Positions 12,079 to 25,724 of a DNA stretch of 64,000 bases are shown piece after piece. Source of the stretch: Baylisascaris procyonis (taxonomy: Eukaryota; Nematoda; Chromadorea; Rhabditida; Ascarididae); contig JAZARR010000201.1 in the NCBI GenBank assembly GCA_037389465.1, positions 558,001 to 622,000 of the forward strand, in the 5' to 3' direction. Below the pieces are notes generated by a model. The model made no database searches and was not told the DNA's origin. It saw nothing but the letters and a program-made list of their open reading frames with translations. The translations under genes were made by a program, and so were the position numbers. Position 1 is the stretch's first letter. The number at the start of each line of letters is the position of its first letter.

Positions 12079-14646
12079 GATGGTGTTTATTCCATGTCTA
12101 TAGTTTTTGCAGAGGGAGAAGTACATAGGCATCACTGCACATTTAACATAGAATTTTCGCAACTAATTCTTAAAAGTTGGAATTTTTAGAACGTTAGAAC
12201 TGAATCCATTTTGAACTTCTATCATCTGCTGAAGAAATAAGGATAGTGAAGGTATTTTTTTTCTGATGCCAAAATATTTCATTTTACACTTTTCGATTTG
12301 ATATTTAGGAATAAGAAACTCACCTTTTCAGGCTTTATTGTAAAGTTCCAATACGAATTACTATGTTATTAATTATATAAAATTAAAAAAAAACGGTACT
12401 CTAATCAGCCGGAAAGTGCATCACTTCTTAAAATATACTAAATTAATTTCAGTAAAACAAGCGTTCAATTTGCTTTAAAAGTTCTTGAATATTTATATAA
12501 AATTGCGTCGAATGTGCGTGCAGTTAGAGCTACGAACATCGAGAGTGGTTTCCTTTTAAAGCTTTATCGAGTCGGTCGGTCTTCGATTCGTTGGCAAATA
12601 TTCGTTGATGAGCACTCGATTGCGGTCATTTTATAACAATAGCGCATCAGTGGATTTCCTCTTTCCTGATGGCGTCGTATTGACGAACGAATGATGCATG
12701 AAAAGACTCAATTAGTATCGGCAAACGGGGGGGATAGACTAGGCAAATCATTCAATAGGATCTCGAAGGAAACTCTCTGAAAGGTGGGACCATTGGGCAA
12801 GCATACCCGTACGATGTGTGTTTTTTACAACTTTGCCTGTTAAACCTTAGCTACTAAATGGTTCCGAAACACTTCGAAGAAATGAAAAAAAAAACGATAC
12901 CTAGCATATTTTCTCCACAGGGACTAAATGAAACTCTAATCAAGGAGATACTTAAATTGCACCAGGCTACCGATTAGACAAAATCACCTCAAGAAATTTA
13001 TAAAACATCGATTCTCAATGTGACCGATTTAGAAGACGGATTAATTGGAATACGATTGTCCTTCAGGATTGCCCTCCATAATTCACGACCGTATAGACCA
13101 AATATGATCGTATAGATCAAATATGAATAATCCTTTCTGCCCTATTCCGCTAAACATATCATGTTTCTTAGACTGCAATCACCTTCATTCGTAGTTGATT
13201 CGAGGGGACTGTTCGCGAGTTGTGCTATCTTAGGAAGTGGCGCTACAGTTAGACATTAAACAAATATGAGAATGAATTAAAAATTACAGGAATTTTCAAG
13301 AAAATTCATCGAAGAAGGGAAATTTTCGGTATTATCAACGCGTTATCGAATCATAATGAAGCATCGTTGAAGGGCTAGATAATCGAAAGCTTGCATAAAC
13401 ATTTTTAGAAAAATTTTTATCCTTTCATCACATCTTTCTGACTGTCTATTGCCCATACTATATCTTTCTCGTGGCCTGATTCCATATTACCCATATATAT
13501 CTAACCAATGGAAATAAATTGAGAATCATGAGAACACTTTGGATTTTCACTAATAATTTCCAATTCTTCGCAGTTTTTTTCCGATCATTTTCTGACCATA
13601 TTGATAATCACAAATACCGTTGAGCCGTAATGCGGTTTGTTGAAAATGCCCACGAATCTTACAACTATTGGCACACTTTAATCGATAGTTTAGTTGAAGA
13701 AGCACAAATATAATTAGCACGAGTTTCCCGAATGGAATTGAAATATCAAAAAAATTTCCTATTTGCTGCATTTTAAACAGCATATAGAGCATAGCGCACA
13801 AATAATTTCGTTGACATGTGAATGATGACAAATTATGGTGTCAGCGAAAAAAGTGCATGCTCATTTTAAGCACACAGAGATTCAGCTTACTGCTTTAAAA
13901 AAAAAAATGGGAAAATTGCGCATTCTTAACATCTATGAAGAAGGAATTATTATAGAAGCGGTTTTTTTCCTTCATAAATAACGCTGCTGGCACTAAAGCA
14001 GTAAGCGATTGCTTCGAGATCTCATATCGCATATGAAGGCAATTGTATGAGAAATTTACTTTGTCACGCCCTTACATTTAAGGAAACCTGATGTTCATAA
14101 AATTGTGGATCGAACTCTTTAAATCCAGTATTTCAGCCCTTAAGAGTGCGGACTGAATAACGGTGAATTAGATCCGAGGAGGAGCGGAATTTCATTAGAC
14201 TCTGCATGAACGGCAGGCGGTCGTTTGAGAAGAAAATGGAGTAAATTCAAGTGACGAGTGAATTTAGGGATTTTCTAATGCTAAAAAGTGCCTATGGAAG
14301 GTGCTAAATTTGAGTAAAGCGTTATTACAGTTGGTGATATTTCTAGAGGAATGTTGGTGCGGGTGCTGCATTCAGAATGGAATATATTCGAGGGCTTATG
14401 ATTGATAAAAGGGTAGTGAAATATGAGACTGGCCCCGTATGGAACGTTCCGACTCAATAATCGAGCTCTCAAATCAATGACGTCTAAAAATTTATACATC
14501 GACTATTCCTAGAAGCTTATGCACTACGTTTATTGCAATTTATTCCATTGCTAGCACATTTCTGAAAAGTGTTGTGACGACAGCAGCTCTCATATGCTTA
14601 TCTTCCAAAGTAAATAAATAAATAAATAATTAAATAAATAAGCAAA

Positions 14647-14725
<79 letters not shown>

Positions 14726-17700
14726 ACAGCACAGAATTGTGGATTTCGTGAAGTGCGAATGTTTTAGGATTAAATGATCGTTTTGATATTCTCAATATTC
14801 GATATAGGAATCATTTTAGCCTAGTACTTTAACCCCCTATGGAGCATGCCTTCGTGATTAAAGGCTAGATTTTATCGAGATGTCAATCACACATCCCCAC
14901 GAGAAAAAAACGACAACTCTGATGAAATCATAGATGATTCACACATCGCGATAAGTTCTCAATGCTTCAAAAAAATTCCCCCTCAGAAATCTTATTAGTA
15001 AGAGGGATATCTCGAGCATATGTTTGATTTTGTAAATGTTACCTTATTTCGTTACGATTTCTTAAGTAATCTTTTTTTTTTGTCTGCTATACTTTGGAGA
15101 AAAAATCGATCACATATATGTAAATATATTGCTCGAGGCAAACGACTGGCAGTTATAAATCCCTAGGGTATTGTATTCTGACAGATGGCTTCATATAGCA
15201 TAAGAAAAAATAATTTTTGTGTGTTACCGCAAATTTGCCTCACAAAAGCGTTTGATTGAAAGGCATTCGGTTCACGCATATATATGTATGTGACAGCCCG
15301 TCTCTCCCGTAATTTTTAGTGGACTTTCATAGATTCATGGGAAAACCTGTAAAGCTGGAGTGAAGAAATTGACGGTTTTAATGCATATTGCCCTAAAACT
15401 GGCTGCACCGTCTTTGACGGCTCTGCATCAGCCTGAAAAGAGATAGTGACATTTAAGTCATAAATAAATAAATAAATAGACACAATTGAACTCATTGAAG
15501 AGGCATTTTACACTGTTCTGAATTTTTATTTATGCCTTTCAGATTTTCAAAAAACGAATTTTTTGTGGAATATTTTTATGGATTGTCCGGTGATTATCGG
15601 GTCATTTCGGATTGAACGCCATTCTCTCTGCCCCATCTCCTTTTATTAGCCTTCCCCCTTCATTTCATCTGATTTTACTTAACACTCCCTTTGTCTCTTC
15701 CATTTTTTGTTTGCACATTGTGATGCTGATTGGTTAGTAAAACTATTCAGGGACATATATAACTCACATGCAATATAGAATTATACTCTTACATAGCGGG
15801 AGGAAAATGCATTCGATATTTTTTTATGGAATATGTCAGAAATATTTCAAGCGTCATGAAAAGTGAAAACTATGTATATTTTCATAACTGCTTATAAAAA
15901 ATATTCCTGAGAAATGTGCTTTAAGTAGAGAACACAAACACCCTAACATTAAAGTAGCACAAATAATATGAGTGCTGCAAACCTATTGACTAATATGTAA
16001 AAAATTATATGCCATAAGCGAAATTAATGCATAGTATGAAGAGATATGCATATCTCATTTGTTAAGGACACGTCAGCGATATTGAATATCGACAAAACAC
16101 TCGAAAGGAATGAACATTTCACTGATAAATTCATTTAAAACAATTCTTATTTAGTTACAATGTCATTGTTCTTTTTGGAATTTTATTATTACTGTTACTT
16201 TTTTACTATCTAATTGGTTAAATAATTATCTATTCTTGATTAAATACTTAATGAGGCAATCATTATTATTTTTTGAGCATGGAATAACTACTGATTTCCG
16301 TTTTACATTCATTTATTTGCAATTTTTTATTTTTTAAATTTATTCGGCCGTCTTATCGATTATAATGGAAAACGCGAAGCACGCATTATAACCTTATTGA
16401 TTATAACCTCATAGAAATAAGTGAATCTCTCCAAGACAACGTAATTATAAAACAAATGATTAACTGAGCCAAAATGTGTAACCTGAAATGCGTCTTCTAA
16501 AGCAAATAATAAAATTTTTCCCCTTTTTTCTATTCTTTCAGATCGCTTCATCCACCAGGTGTAATAATTGAAGCATCGGTATTGATTTCTTTTCATTCTC
16601 AATATGTCACAATGGGTGATCGTATCTATTTGTTGCAATGTATACACACTCGTGCACCCGATCATTCATTATTACCTGGTATTGTTCCGACGACAACACT
16701 TCATTATGGTAAAATAATTTATATCAATTCTGGTTAATTTGCATATTTTTTTATTATATAGGTTTTTTTTAGCATTTCTAGCTTATATCATTTTATGAGC
16801 AATTAGCTAGTTAATTAGCATTTTACACCAATAAACCATATATTGATCAAAATGATATCAAGATATCAGAGAAAATGACTGCAATAAAAAGCCATCAATC
16901 CCCGACGATCCAATTTGAAGTTGAGGAAATTTAATGTTCGAAAAGAAATAATCTTTGACATTGTTCTCAGAAACGATATTCCATTTTGTGGTTTTATGGA
17001 ATGGCAAAACCAATGCGCCGTTTTGCAGTTCCATATACCACACCGACCCGTTTCATAAATTGCCAACAAAAATACACTAGATATTCAATAATAGTATAGC
17101 CGACGAACCCACCCATATAAATCCTTCATAAAAAATATGTTTTTATACGTTTTTCAAGAAATTTTTTCTGCAAAAATTTTCTATAGAGACACTTCTAATT
17201 TGTGTGTCTATAAGTATGCCCATCCATCTATATTTCTATCCATCTGTGTTTCTATTTATCTACCCCTCTTTTAATATGACTTCAAAATCACTCAAGTTTG
17301 AATTAGAAAATTAGTGCATGTCATATACCCATAGGTTTATATTCTGTCAGCTTTGAAAGAATTTGCAAGCATTTTATGAATGGGGAATCTTTCATATATT
17401 TTACGCCAATTATATTCTTTTCATTTGCGGCAATCAAGCTGCAACAAGCCTTTATGCGAGCTGTCGAGGTTGCAGTAGCGCAACGGCATCCTTTATACAT
17501 GTTGATTATTTAGTAGTAGCCCTTGAAATTGATTGCTCACATAAGAAGATGCAGAAACTCGTATTGTGCCAGCTGTTTTAATTAATTGGTCTGGTATAAA
17601 ATTGATTTCGAAACGGTTGTAAAATGTATACAAAGTTGTAGGCATCTATTAGTTTCTGCACTAAAAATATTTTAGGTTTTATAAGAGGTCCAATAACATC

Positions 17701-20700
17701 GCCACGATGCGAATATCGAATACGAAACCCCGTTGATGACAGCTTGGTTGAACGAGCCGCTATTGGTGACGTAGTCCGCCATGAATGGTCATGCAAAATA
17801 GGACCTGAAGTGGATCTCTGTCTTGTGGTAACAAGCTGCTATTTACTCACCAGTGATTCAAAACATCACCTCATCAATGAAGAGGGCTGCTCAACAGATG
17901 CTTCCATATTGCCCGAGTTGCACTACGTCGACAAAGTAAGTATCCATTATGTTTTGTTTAGAAGAACATTTCGAAATACTTTGAAATCCCAAATTGCGTC
18001 GCATATTCTTCACTAAAACATGTTGACACCAAATATATGCGGTGCTGTTATGAAATCTGTCTGAATGAATGAATGATGAGCAGTATTCCGTTGGCATAGT
18101 GTAACTGAAATAACTAGCAAAGGTATCGTGGTGTGAATTCCTTTAACTTGATTTCGCTGTCGCATTTAGTGAGATTAAGTAGCAACAGAATAATAACGCG
18201 TTCCCATGTATATAAACAAACGCTTTAATTATAAAGCGTTTGTATATATATAATTAAAATCATTGTATGTATATATGACGTTAATTCATCAGTAAAGTGT
18301 AGTCAACCACCATGTTGATATCAATGATGCACCAGTCTTTAATCAATGAGAAGTTGATTTATTTTGAATATATGAGAGTTGTTCCTCGGGTTGATGATGC
18401 CGTCTTGTTATTAATGAGCATATCGGTTCTTCAGATTCCTCTTTTGGATTTGTGTACGGTGTAGATGTAGCCTCTAATTGCGCTGATTGGGAAGATTAGG
18501 GTCCTGTTTCTTCGTGATCTGCATATAATTTCGGTCTATACTTGGTATTGTTTCCGCTTGATTAACACGTTCTTTGAATAAGCTTCTCGGGCTAGTACGG
18601 GTAAAGTAATGCTTTTGGTCTCATATTTCTCCTGCTCCGTTTCTTCCTTTCAGTCTTTTCCTTCTTGCGTTTACTTTTTTTCAGTTCTCCTTGTAATACG
18701 TTTTTCTCGTTAAAACCATCTATTTTCAAACTCTTTCAATGTCTTCTTCTCATGGCCTTTTGTTAAGTCTCCTTGAAGGTTGCTTCAGATTAGGGCTTGA
18801 GTGACCACCATTGCCGGTATTTATAGAATTCGATTAGCAGAATGCGACTTTGACCACTATGTCCGAGGGGTTGAATAACTTCTCGTTCTGATGGCTTCAG
18901 TTGAGTATCCTTCTGAAATTCAAATTGACTTAGAACTTTTTCTGTTCTCTCATGCTTATGCAATATCTCAGAGATCGCTACCTGAGCGAACACTATCTGG
19001 ACGGTCACTTCTGAGTGTCACTATCATCAGCGGTCACTATTGAGTGAATTAAATTTAATTTTTATTACCACTTATATCAAAATTTGTTTAAATTGATTTC
19101 CTCATTACATCAATAACATACCAATAAACATATCACAACTCATAAATTAATGATTTATCTTTCAGCTAAAAGTTTCTCAAAACGTTTCAATGTTTGGTAT
19201 TGCACAAAAGCCATATATTCGTTTTCAATGTCAACTTAGTCTTATACCTTCTGAGAATGGTACTTGTCAACGACCGAATTGCGATATGCGATCAAGAAGG
19301 CGGTGAGCAAAGCATTATAATTGACCGAAATGTTGCTCATTATAGACGATAACCCCGACGAATACACTCGAGCAGCGTTTTGTCCTTGATAAGGCGATCA
19401 CAAATAACGAGCAGGCCTCTTGAAGTCCAACGACTTGCTAACGAGGGTTAGGATTAAGAGGTTCCATTAGCGCTAGAAAGAGGGAAATAGAAGAGAACGT
19501 TGATTGTCCCTAACGATGATTCTGGATGCTCAATAGGGGATTTCAGCATTTTCAATTGCCATTTGGAAGTTGGTTTCGTCGAAACCCACGAAAAACAGCA
19601 GCAAGTTGACAGATGCTTGAGGCATGCGGACAAATATTTCCAGTGTTTTGGTCATTTTTTGGCCATGAAGGAGACGTGTAACCCAATGATTACTTTTTAT
19701 TCAATCAAACAAGTGATGTGACTATTTTTCAAGAGTGAAATAGTAGTGTTTATGCTAATTTTGCTGATGCGGCAATAACCCAACTATTTAAATGTCCATT
19801 CTATAAACTAATAAATGAGCCATGCAAATGCATGGACATTATATGCAAATATGCTGGGAATTATCGACGGGCCCTCTTCTATGTGCCGTCTTCTAGGATG
19901 GCATTGTGAAATTAATTTACCGATGAAATTCATGCCTTCATCAATTTTTTTTCGATATGCAAGTCGGAAAGTCTCCCTCTTTTGCTAAAGAAAAATGCCG
20001 AGAGACTATAATTTTCAGTTCAACAAGTAAATGCGAAACTGTTAGCATTTGATGGGAAATTCAGTTGTTTCGCATTTTACTTATAAAAAATCCATTTGCA
20101 ATTTTTTTAAAATCTTTATTAAGTAAATTTTTTGTTTCTTATGTTTATTAATATGAGTGCTGACTGCGGCGTTCTTCTTATCCAATTTTCCAAGTAATTG
20201 CATAATGGATCGACCGAATAAATTCTATACAAATAAATTAGCAAAATCGAAATCACAAATGATTTTTGATCAAAATTGATGAATTGCTAACAAATTATTT
20301 GCCTTGTTAGTTTCCGCATCCATTCATGCATCAAATTCTTAATTTCATTCCTAATACTCCCTTTCTTTTTACTGCCTCCTCCTCAACACGGCTATCTGCT
20401 TTACGGGTGCAAAATGACTAGTGCAAATTAGCACTGACTTCTGAATACTGTCAATTAGCATTGCCTTCTTAAATGATCACTTTCTTCTGCATGCATAATT
20501 AAAACGGGGGCGAAAGAACATGATTGTTGAAGTATGATTATGCCTTTTGATGGTAGATGAAGCCCGATCCAGGAAGAAGGGCGATAATTTTATTTACTCA
20601 GTGAAGAGGACTTTCCTAGAGAGGGTAAATTTTCGTTTTTCTCTTTTTTAAAATAGATAAGCACATATAATTTAAGTGTTTCATCCATACCACAAATTGC

Positions 20701-22132
20701 TTTAAATAAGTTTTTCTTCTTTTCAGTAAAGATGTGCATTCGTTGCTTGAGATGGATGATGCAAAAATCCTTGATGCAGTAAGTCAGGAAGTGGAAATCG
20801 TCGAATTTGGTCACAATGCTGAAAGGTTCTCTTTTCGACTAAATCAGCCTTAAAGCCTAAGTTTACTGTGGAACCAAGCTTTTTTAAGAAAATTAAGAGA
20901 ACCTAAAGTATGAGAAATATTTGCTTGAAATATCGGCATATTTGAATTTCCTTGAACCGGCTTTATAATGATTTTATCATCTACAACAGTCTCTTCATTC
21001 AGAAGGCCTAGCTTAATTTGGTCGGTCATGAAGTTCAACTTTAGCTATAGCTTCAGGTGTTAGTTCCACCTGAAGCTTCAACTTCTGCAAAGCATGGAAT
21101 TTCAAAATATCGTTCAATTTAGACATCTACTTATATTTTCCTTAGCCACATTCAAAAGTTACACTATAACTGTGAAGATTTTATTTTTTTGCATTTCCAT
21201 CGTAAAGTTAAGCTCATTTGATGAAAACATTCTAATTCAATATAAAACAACCAGATTTTAATTATACATTTGGGACCTTCATAGGGATTCTCATCGAATA
21301 AAATGCAATTCGGCAACAATCGTCGAAAAGATTACCTCGGATGAGGTCGTCTGCGTTTCTCGTCTATCTTTCGGTATCGTCGCAATTTCCACGATATTGG
21401 TAAATCTTTAAATAATCCATTAAATCCAACACAAGAGAGTAGAACTTTAGCAAACTCGGTTGAGACCTAGAATTAAGGATCGAAGTAGGCATCGTTGCAA
21501 TAATATAGTATTCATAATTATGGGTCATAAAATAAATACTAGCCCCCCCCCCACCTGGAAAGCAACGATTGTTTTGTTTTCGTTTCGCACAGCAATAATT
21601 TAGGCATTATTTATCTTCTCAAAAAAATATCTTCGGATATGAAGCAACATTATGAATAAAAATACTTGCTAAATCAAATTCCATCGAATTCAAATTGAAA
21701 TTTTCGTTTACATGAAAATTTTAATGTTGCTATGCATCAGCAAATAATTACCATCTTGAATAAATATTTTAGATTTCATTAATCGTATCACTGGAATTCT
21801 TGGAAACTTCCTCTATCGAAAAAAGATATTTTAATTAGCCAACAGGAAGTCGTTGTCGATTTCAATTAGAAAGAGAGGAGTATTTCCTTTTTATTTGAAA
21901 TACCATTGCAATTATTCAAAATGTGATTAATTTATATTACTACAAGGTTCTCGATTCAAAAATTATCTTCACATTGCTTGAATAATTTGACGATTTAATA
22001 TTCGGTTTTGAACTTTTCGCTTTTTTTCTATTTTACTTCCGGTTTTTTTTGCAGGTAGCTATATGCACATTATTGGTCGTAATTATTTCTATGGTTCAGA
22101 GGTTTCACTTTAATGATATTCGCGTTGGTTAA
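10267..22132 (+). CDS. ZP-domain (cuticlin-like) transmembrane protein, 8 exons, ~360 aa
   Basis: Exons: 10267-10328, 11021-11185, 16542-16708, 17676-17935, 19166-19302, 20727-20825, 21285-21399 and 22055-22132 (stop TAA at 22130). All junctions keep phase. The ZP-N half has C22, an FTGHVNV strand, C51, C70, and the signature VTMGDRIYLLQC ending at C109. The ZP-C half runs from C143 through C240, C252 and C257. A furin-type site RSRRR lies at residues 260-264, followed by a tail with C304 and C320, a membrane helix at about 326-348, and a short cytoplasmic end. This order (signal peptide, ZP, furin site, anchor) is that of nematode cuticlin and CUTL proteins, which are shed at the furin site and polymerise in the cuticle or other apical matrix. 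The ZP core is certain. The first exon (short hydrophobic peptide, weak donor GTAGCA) and the exon 6 donor (GTTCTC) are inferred from phase and family layout. Confidence 0.92.
10746..10789. repeat. Stem-loop, 16-bp arms
   Basis: Arms GTAATAATAATGTTGC (10746-10761) and GCAACACTATTATTAC (10774-10789) pair with one mismatch around a 12-base loop. It lies in ZP intron 1. Confidence 0.75.
12023..12074. repeat. (TA)n microsatellite
   Basis: 26 TA copies within ZP intron 2. Confidence 0.98.
13087..13124. repeat. 19-bp tandem duplication
   Basis: Two copies of GA(C/T)CGTATAGA(C/T)CAAATAT, differing at two positions, in ZP intron 2. Confidence 0.75.
14611..14726. repeat. (AAAT)n microsatellite
   Basis: About 29 TAAA units with two early interruptions, in ZP intron 2. 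Its minus-strand translation (YLFIYLFI...) is not a gene. Confidence 0.98.
17936..19165 (+). other. ZP gene intron 4 with minus-strand coding-like stretch
   Basis: Starts GTAAGT, ends CTTTCAG. From 19008 down to 18343 one minus-strand frame has fewer stops than expected for its composition (seven including the end), including an open 72-codon segment at 18790-19008 and a Pro/Glu-rich end near 18350-18480. It could be a decayed element; evidence is weak. Confidence 0.4.
18209..18250. repeat. Stem-loop, 19-base arms
   Basis: Left arm TATATAAACAAACGCTTTA (18209-18227) and right arm TAAAGCGTTTGTATATATA (18232-18250) pair with one mismatch around a four-base loop. It sits in ZP intron 4. It could be a miniature inverted-repeat relic. 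Confidence 0.8.
20727..20825 (+). CDS. ZP gene exon 6 (post-furin linker) with two possible donors
   Basis: Acceptor TTTTCAG ends at 20726 and restores the arginine codon split at 19302. The exon encodes a linker with alternating hydrophobic residues (for example EVEIVEFGHN), like the region between furin site and anchor in other ZP proteins. The in-frame model uses a GT at 20826 (GTTCTC, weak), which matches the phase of exon 7. A much stronger donor, GTAAGT, lies inside the exon at 20779 and leaves phase 0, which matches exon 8 but not exon 7. Confidence 0.7.
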
Positions 22133-23678
22133 TATCACATCATTGTCGAATGTAAAATATTTTCCATGCAAATCGTTAAATTCGGTTATATGTTTAATTT
22201 ATTGCTTCACATTTTCATGAGATGCTAATTCCACCAGCTCTTTCAAGGGCTACATCTTCTCCCACCTCCTCCCCCCTCCCCCCACTCACCTTCTTATTCA
22301 ATCCCGTTTCTAATAAGCCAAAATACTACAATCCCCAAACCGAATTTAAGGGTTTGCGATGTTATAGAGTTATGATTTGGCACTGTTATTGTTCACTCAT
22401 TTAAATTTACGAGAGATGCTTCGAGAGAGAATCGAAATCATCAGAGGCAAATTCCTCGAAAAGTTTATGCAGAGGTTTTTATGTTTTATTTTATGGAATA
22501 ATTATTATAAAGGATTGGAAATATTTTTCAAACTTTTATATGAAGTCAGTTACAAATTTTCAGGAATGAAATTAGGATGGCTTCTTTAATTCTACAATTT
22601 CTAATCTCATAAAGAGTCAATAATTTTTGCGAACGAAAAATTCAACCACAAGTTTAAAAAAATTCAGCCCCTCCCAACGCATCTTCCGCCTTCCCTCCAC
22701 AGTCCAAACGTAAATCGGTTAAGTGCAAAAGCAATAATTGAGAAATACACGATGAATTTGATGCTTCTCGAGTGAAGATGCTCTGTATTATCGCATCGCT
22801 GTTTCAAAAAATTCTTTAACACGCTTCGAGTTTAAATAGCTGTATTGTGATATCCCAGTTTTCGCTTTATATATTAGTCGTTTAGAAAGTATCTCTTTGT
22901 ATAATATTCTTCTTTTTCAAGTGTAACCTCTTTGGATGTATGAAAATGAATTCCGACTTCCTTCAATAATTTTTTGTTTATTCTGTTAAGATGAAAATAA
23001 TTATAAAAATGTTTTCGAATATTTTCAACGATAAGTGAAATTATAATTACTCTTCAATAAGGTCAGTTCGTTACTGTATAACAACTGTCATAATGATACT
23101 TTTATGAGATCAGTAATGGAATTAAATTCATTCCATATTAGTAGGATCCTATAAACGTTGAAATTCACTGATTACTTACTAAAGAAGTGTAATCATTTTC
23201 TTGTAATCAAATTTGGAAAACATCAAAGTTCAATTCTTCCTCAAAAAAATTTTTAAATTCAGATGCTATCAAATTTTTACTTTTTCTATTTCGATGTTTA
23301 GATAAAAATATTAGCAATTAAAATATTAGAGGTATTCCATTTGGACGTCAAAAACTATATTCTTTTTTCACCATTCTAGTGAATTTCAATATCTTTTCAT
23401 TCTTTTTAAATATGTTAATTTCAACATAGTAATTTTGATACAGTGGGATTAAAGCTAGTGAAATATGCTTATTGTATAATATTATGGGTCATTTTTAACG
23501 CTCGACAATTTTCTTTGCAAGTAAAGTAAAATTTTCACTGTTTACTAGATTTCCATGACCATCTTTCTGTCTTTGCAGAATATTTGTAGCCTTCTCCTAA
23601 TTCCACGGATGCCAGTGATGTTGTTTTTTTTATTTTGTGCAGTTTCTCTGCGAAAACACGATGACGTCATGTTTACAT

Positions 23679-23682
<4 letters not shown>

Positions 23683-23715
<33 letters not shown>
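23683..23715. repeat. (TA)n microsatellite
   Basis: About 16 TA copies directly after the CRE-like palindrome at 23661. Confidence 0.97.
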
Positions 23716-23718
<3 letters not shown>

Positions 23719-25675
23719 ATCATAACTGTAAATCAACGACTTAACCCCTCTTAACCGTTGGTCAACCGTGTGAGCGGTCAAACGATGAAAGCGATTCTTA
23801 TTCTCATCAATTAGGCCATTTATGAAGAATTTTTGGTTTGATTCTTTTTTCTGGACATTGATGCAAGTGTTCAGCAGCATTGACACATTGTGATATGCGG
23901 CTAACGTGACTTCAGACCGATTTCCGCGTCTTAGCTGTGCACAAATCCGAGACATCGTCCATGTTCTCTCAAGTTATCAGCTACCAGCTTCTTCCATCCT
24001 AAAAGCCTGAACTCAAACTTAGGCAGTCACAACATCAATCACTAGAGTCGAAGTTTCTTGAAGACACCCTATGTGCATGAGTTAGAGTGACATTGGCTTT
24101 TCAACGTTGCCCATTAATTCTGCCAGTCGGCTTCATTTATGATCATTTTAACGTTGAGGCATTTATGTTTCTTTTTGGAGCCTTAATACGAATGGTACAC
24201 ATAAGTGATATGCTCTCTGATTCCATCCGGTAGAGGTAATCGATCCCATATGCAAATGATATTTGTTTAATTGGTACTTTTGATGACTTCAATTCTTATT
24301 TATGTGCCCGCAACAAACGCGCAAATTTTGATGTATTCACAACGTTTACATTGCTGTTGTTTTCCTGTTCGATGCAATGTTATCTCCTATATCTTCGAAA
24401 TTATCGCACTAATATTCAATAGAATTTTCAAAATTCTCCGAACATTTTTTTTTATTTCAATTTTCAGAATTTCTGAACTTTTTTTTTTCATTTCAACCTC
24501 TTCAAGGTATTGAAATTGCTTTTAAGTACCCGGAAATTGGGTGGATATGCCATGAGAACATAACAGATCCTCATCTTCTCTAGATTTCGGAGTAATGTAT
24601 GAATAAGTGTTTGTTTATTTGTATTCGTATAATTTGTTGCAAATTATATAATTGTTTATGAAATTGTTGTTCAATGAGTGCTCAACTTTGTTCTTCTGTG
24701 ATTACTATAAAAATAAACTGAGATTTTATTAATAAAGTTTAAAATACATGAAGATATGCATGATGTTTTCGGCCGTCATAGATCTATCACCCTGATCTGT
24801 GATATCATCAATAAATATCGCCCTCGTTCCCCCCGTCTATTTCATTCCTCCCCCCTTCCTACTCCTTTTTTGAAATAAATAATGATAATTTTTTTCACAT
24901 AGTTGTGTGACAATCAATGTGCAAACAAATAACTTTTCAAAAGTCACGTTGCTAAAAGTCATAAAAAGATGTAAATGCTACCACCTGAAATAATAGCAAT
25001 GAAAATTTATAAAAAAATGACTCCTTTGGCTCATACCTAATGTTCTTATGTGAATGTAAATATGCACTCGAATTACTCTGGAGGAGAAATTTTGAAACCG
25101 GAGCCGGAATTCCGGAAAGGTGCCGGAATTCTGGAATTCTACAAGCAAAATTCTCGTACAGAGCAACATACATAAGACGAATATTATTACATGGCAAGAA
25201 TTATGCAAGAATAATAAAACTTTAACAGCGTAATCACTACTTGTTAGCTAGATCCGTAAAATCTTTTCACATTTTAGAATTGTCGAAATTGGCTAACAAA
25301 AAATTCTCGAAAAACTTTTTGAAATAAATGCAGTAAAGATGTAAATAAATAAAAGCACAGTGGTACTTCAAGGATTTACTAAATTTTAATTTACTATTAA
25401 ACAACAGAATTATTACTTCTTTTGCGCCGTTTAGAAAATTTCTTACACGGAGCACCATAAAAGTATAAAAAAAGGGCTACACTATCATCAAAGATGGCAA
25501 TGACATCGAACCCATTCGTGATGGGCTAGCACCGACGAATGTAAGAGATTATATTCGAAAGTCTTTGATTATATAAGAGGGACGAATATAATCTGCACTG
25601 CTGAGAGGTTATATCTTAAGGGTTTTTAGCTGAATCGTTGCAGCTCTTTTATCATGACGATGTTTTGCGTGGTGT

Positions 25676-25724
25676 AATTGCCTTGATAAAGATCAATGAT
25701 CAGCTGATCATTATCAAGGCAATT
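25676..25724. repeat. Inverted repeat with 30-bp arms and perfect 18-bp core
   Basis: AATTGCCTTGAT (25676-25687) pairs with ATCAAGGCAATT (25713-25724). Between them, after a 7-base asymmetric insert, lies the perfect palindrome AATGATCAGCTGATCATT (25695-25712), centred on the E-box CAGCTG. Without the insert the whole would be a single 42-bp palindrome. Confidence 0.85.

Larger units (their letters stand above)
11186..16541 (+). other. ZP gene intron 2 (5.4 kb)
   Basis: Starts GTAGGT, ends TTCTTTCAG. Contains the (TA)n and (AAAT)n microsatellites, the 19-bp duplication, and a minus-strand ORF at 14281-14499 with coding-like composition but no recognised family. Otherwise AT-rich and featureless. 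Confidence 0.8.

Noticed and set aside
16360..16665. 101-codon minus-strand ORF
   Set aside because: It is the shadow of ZP exon 3 (16542-16708), whose plus-strand translation has clear ZP signatures.
23661..23670. CRE-like palindrome ATGACGTCAT as a promoter element
   Set aside because: A perfect site, but 1.5 kb past the ZP gene and 4.6 kb before SCPx with no other promoter signal; another TGACGTCA occurs at 29100 inside an SCPx intron, so chance is likely.
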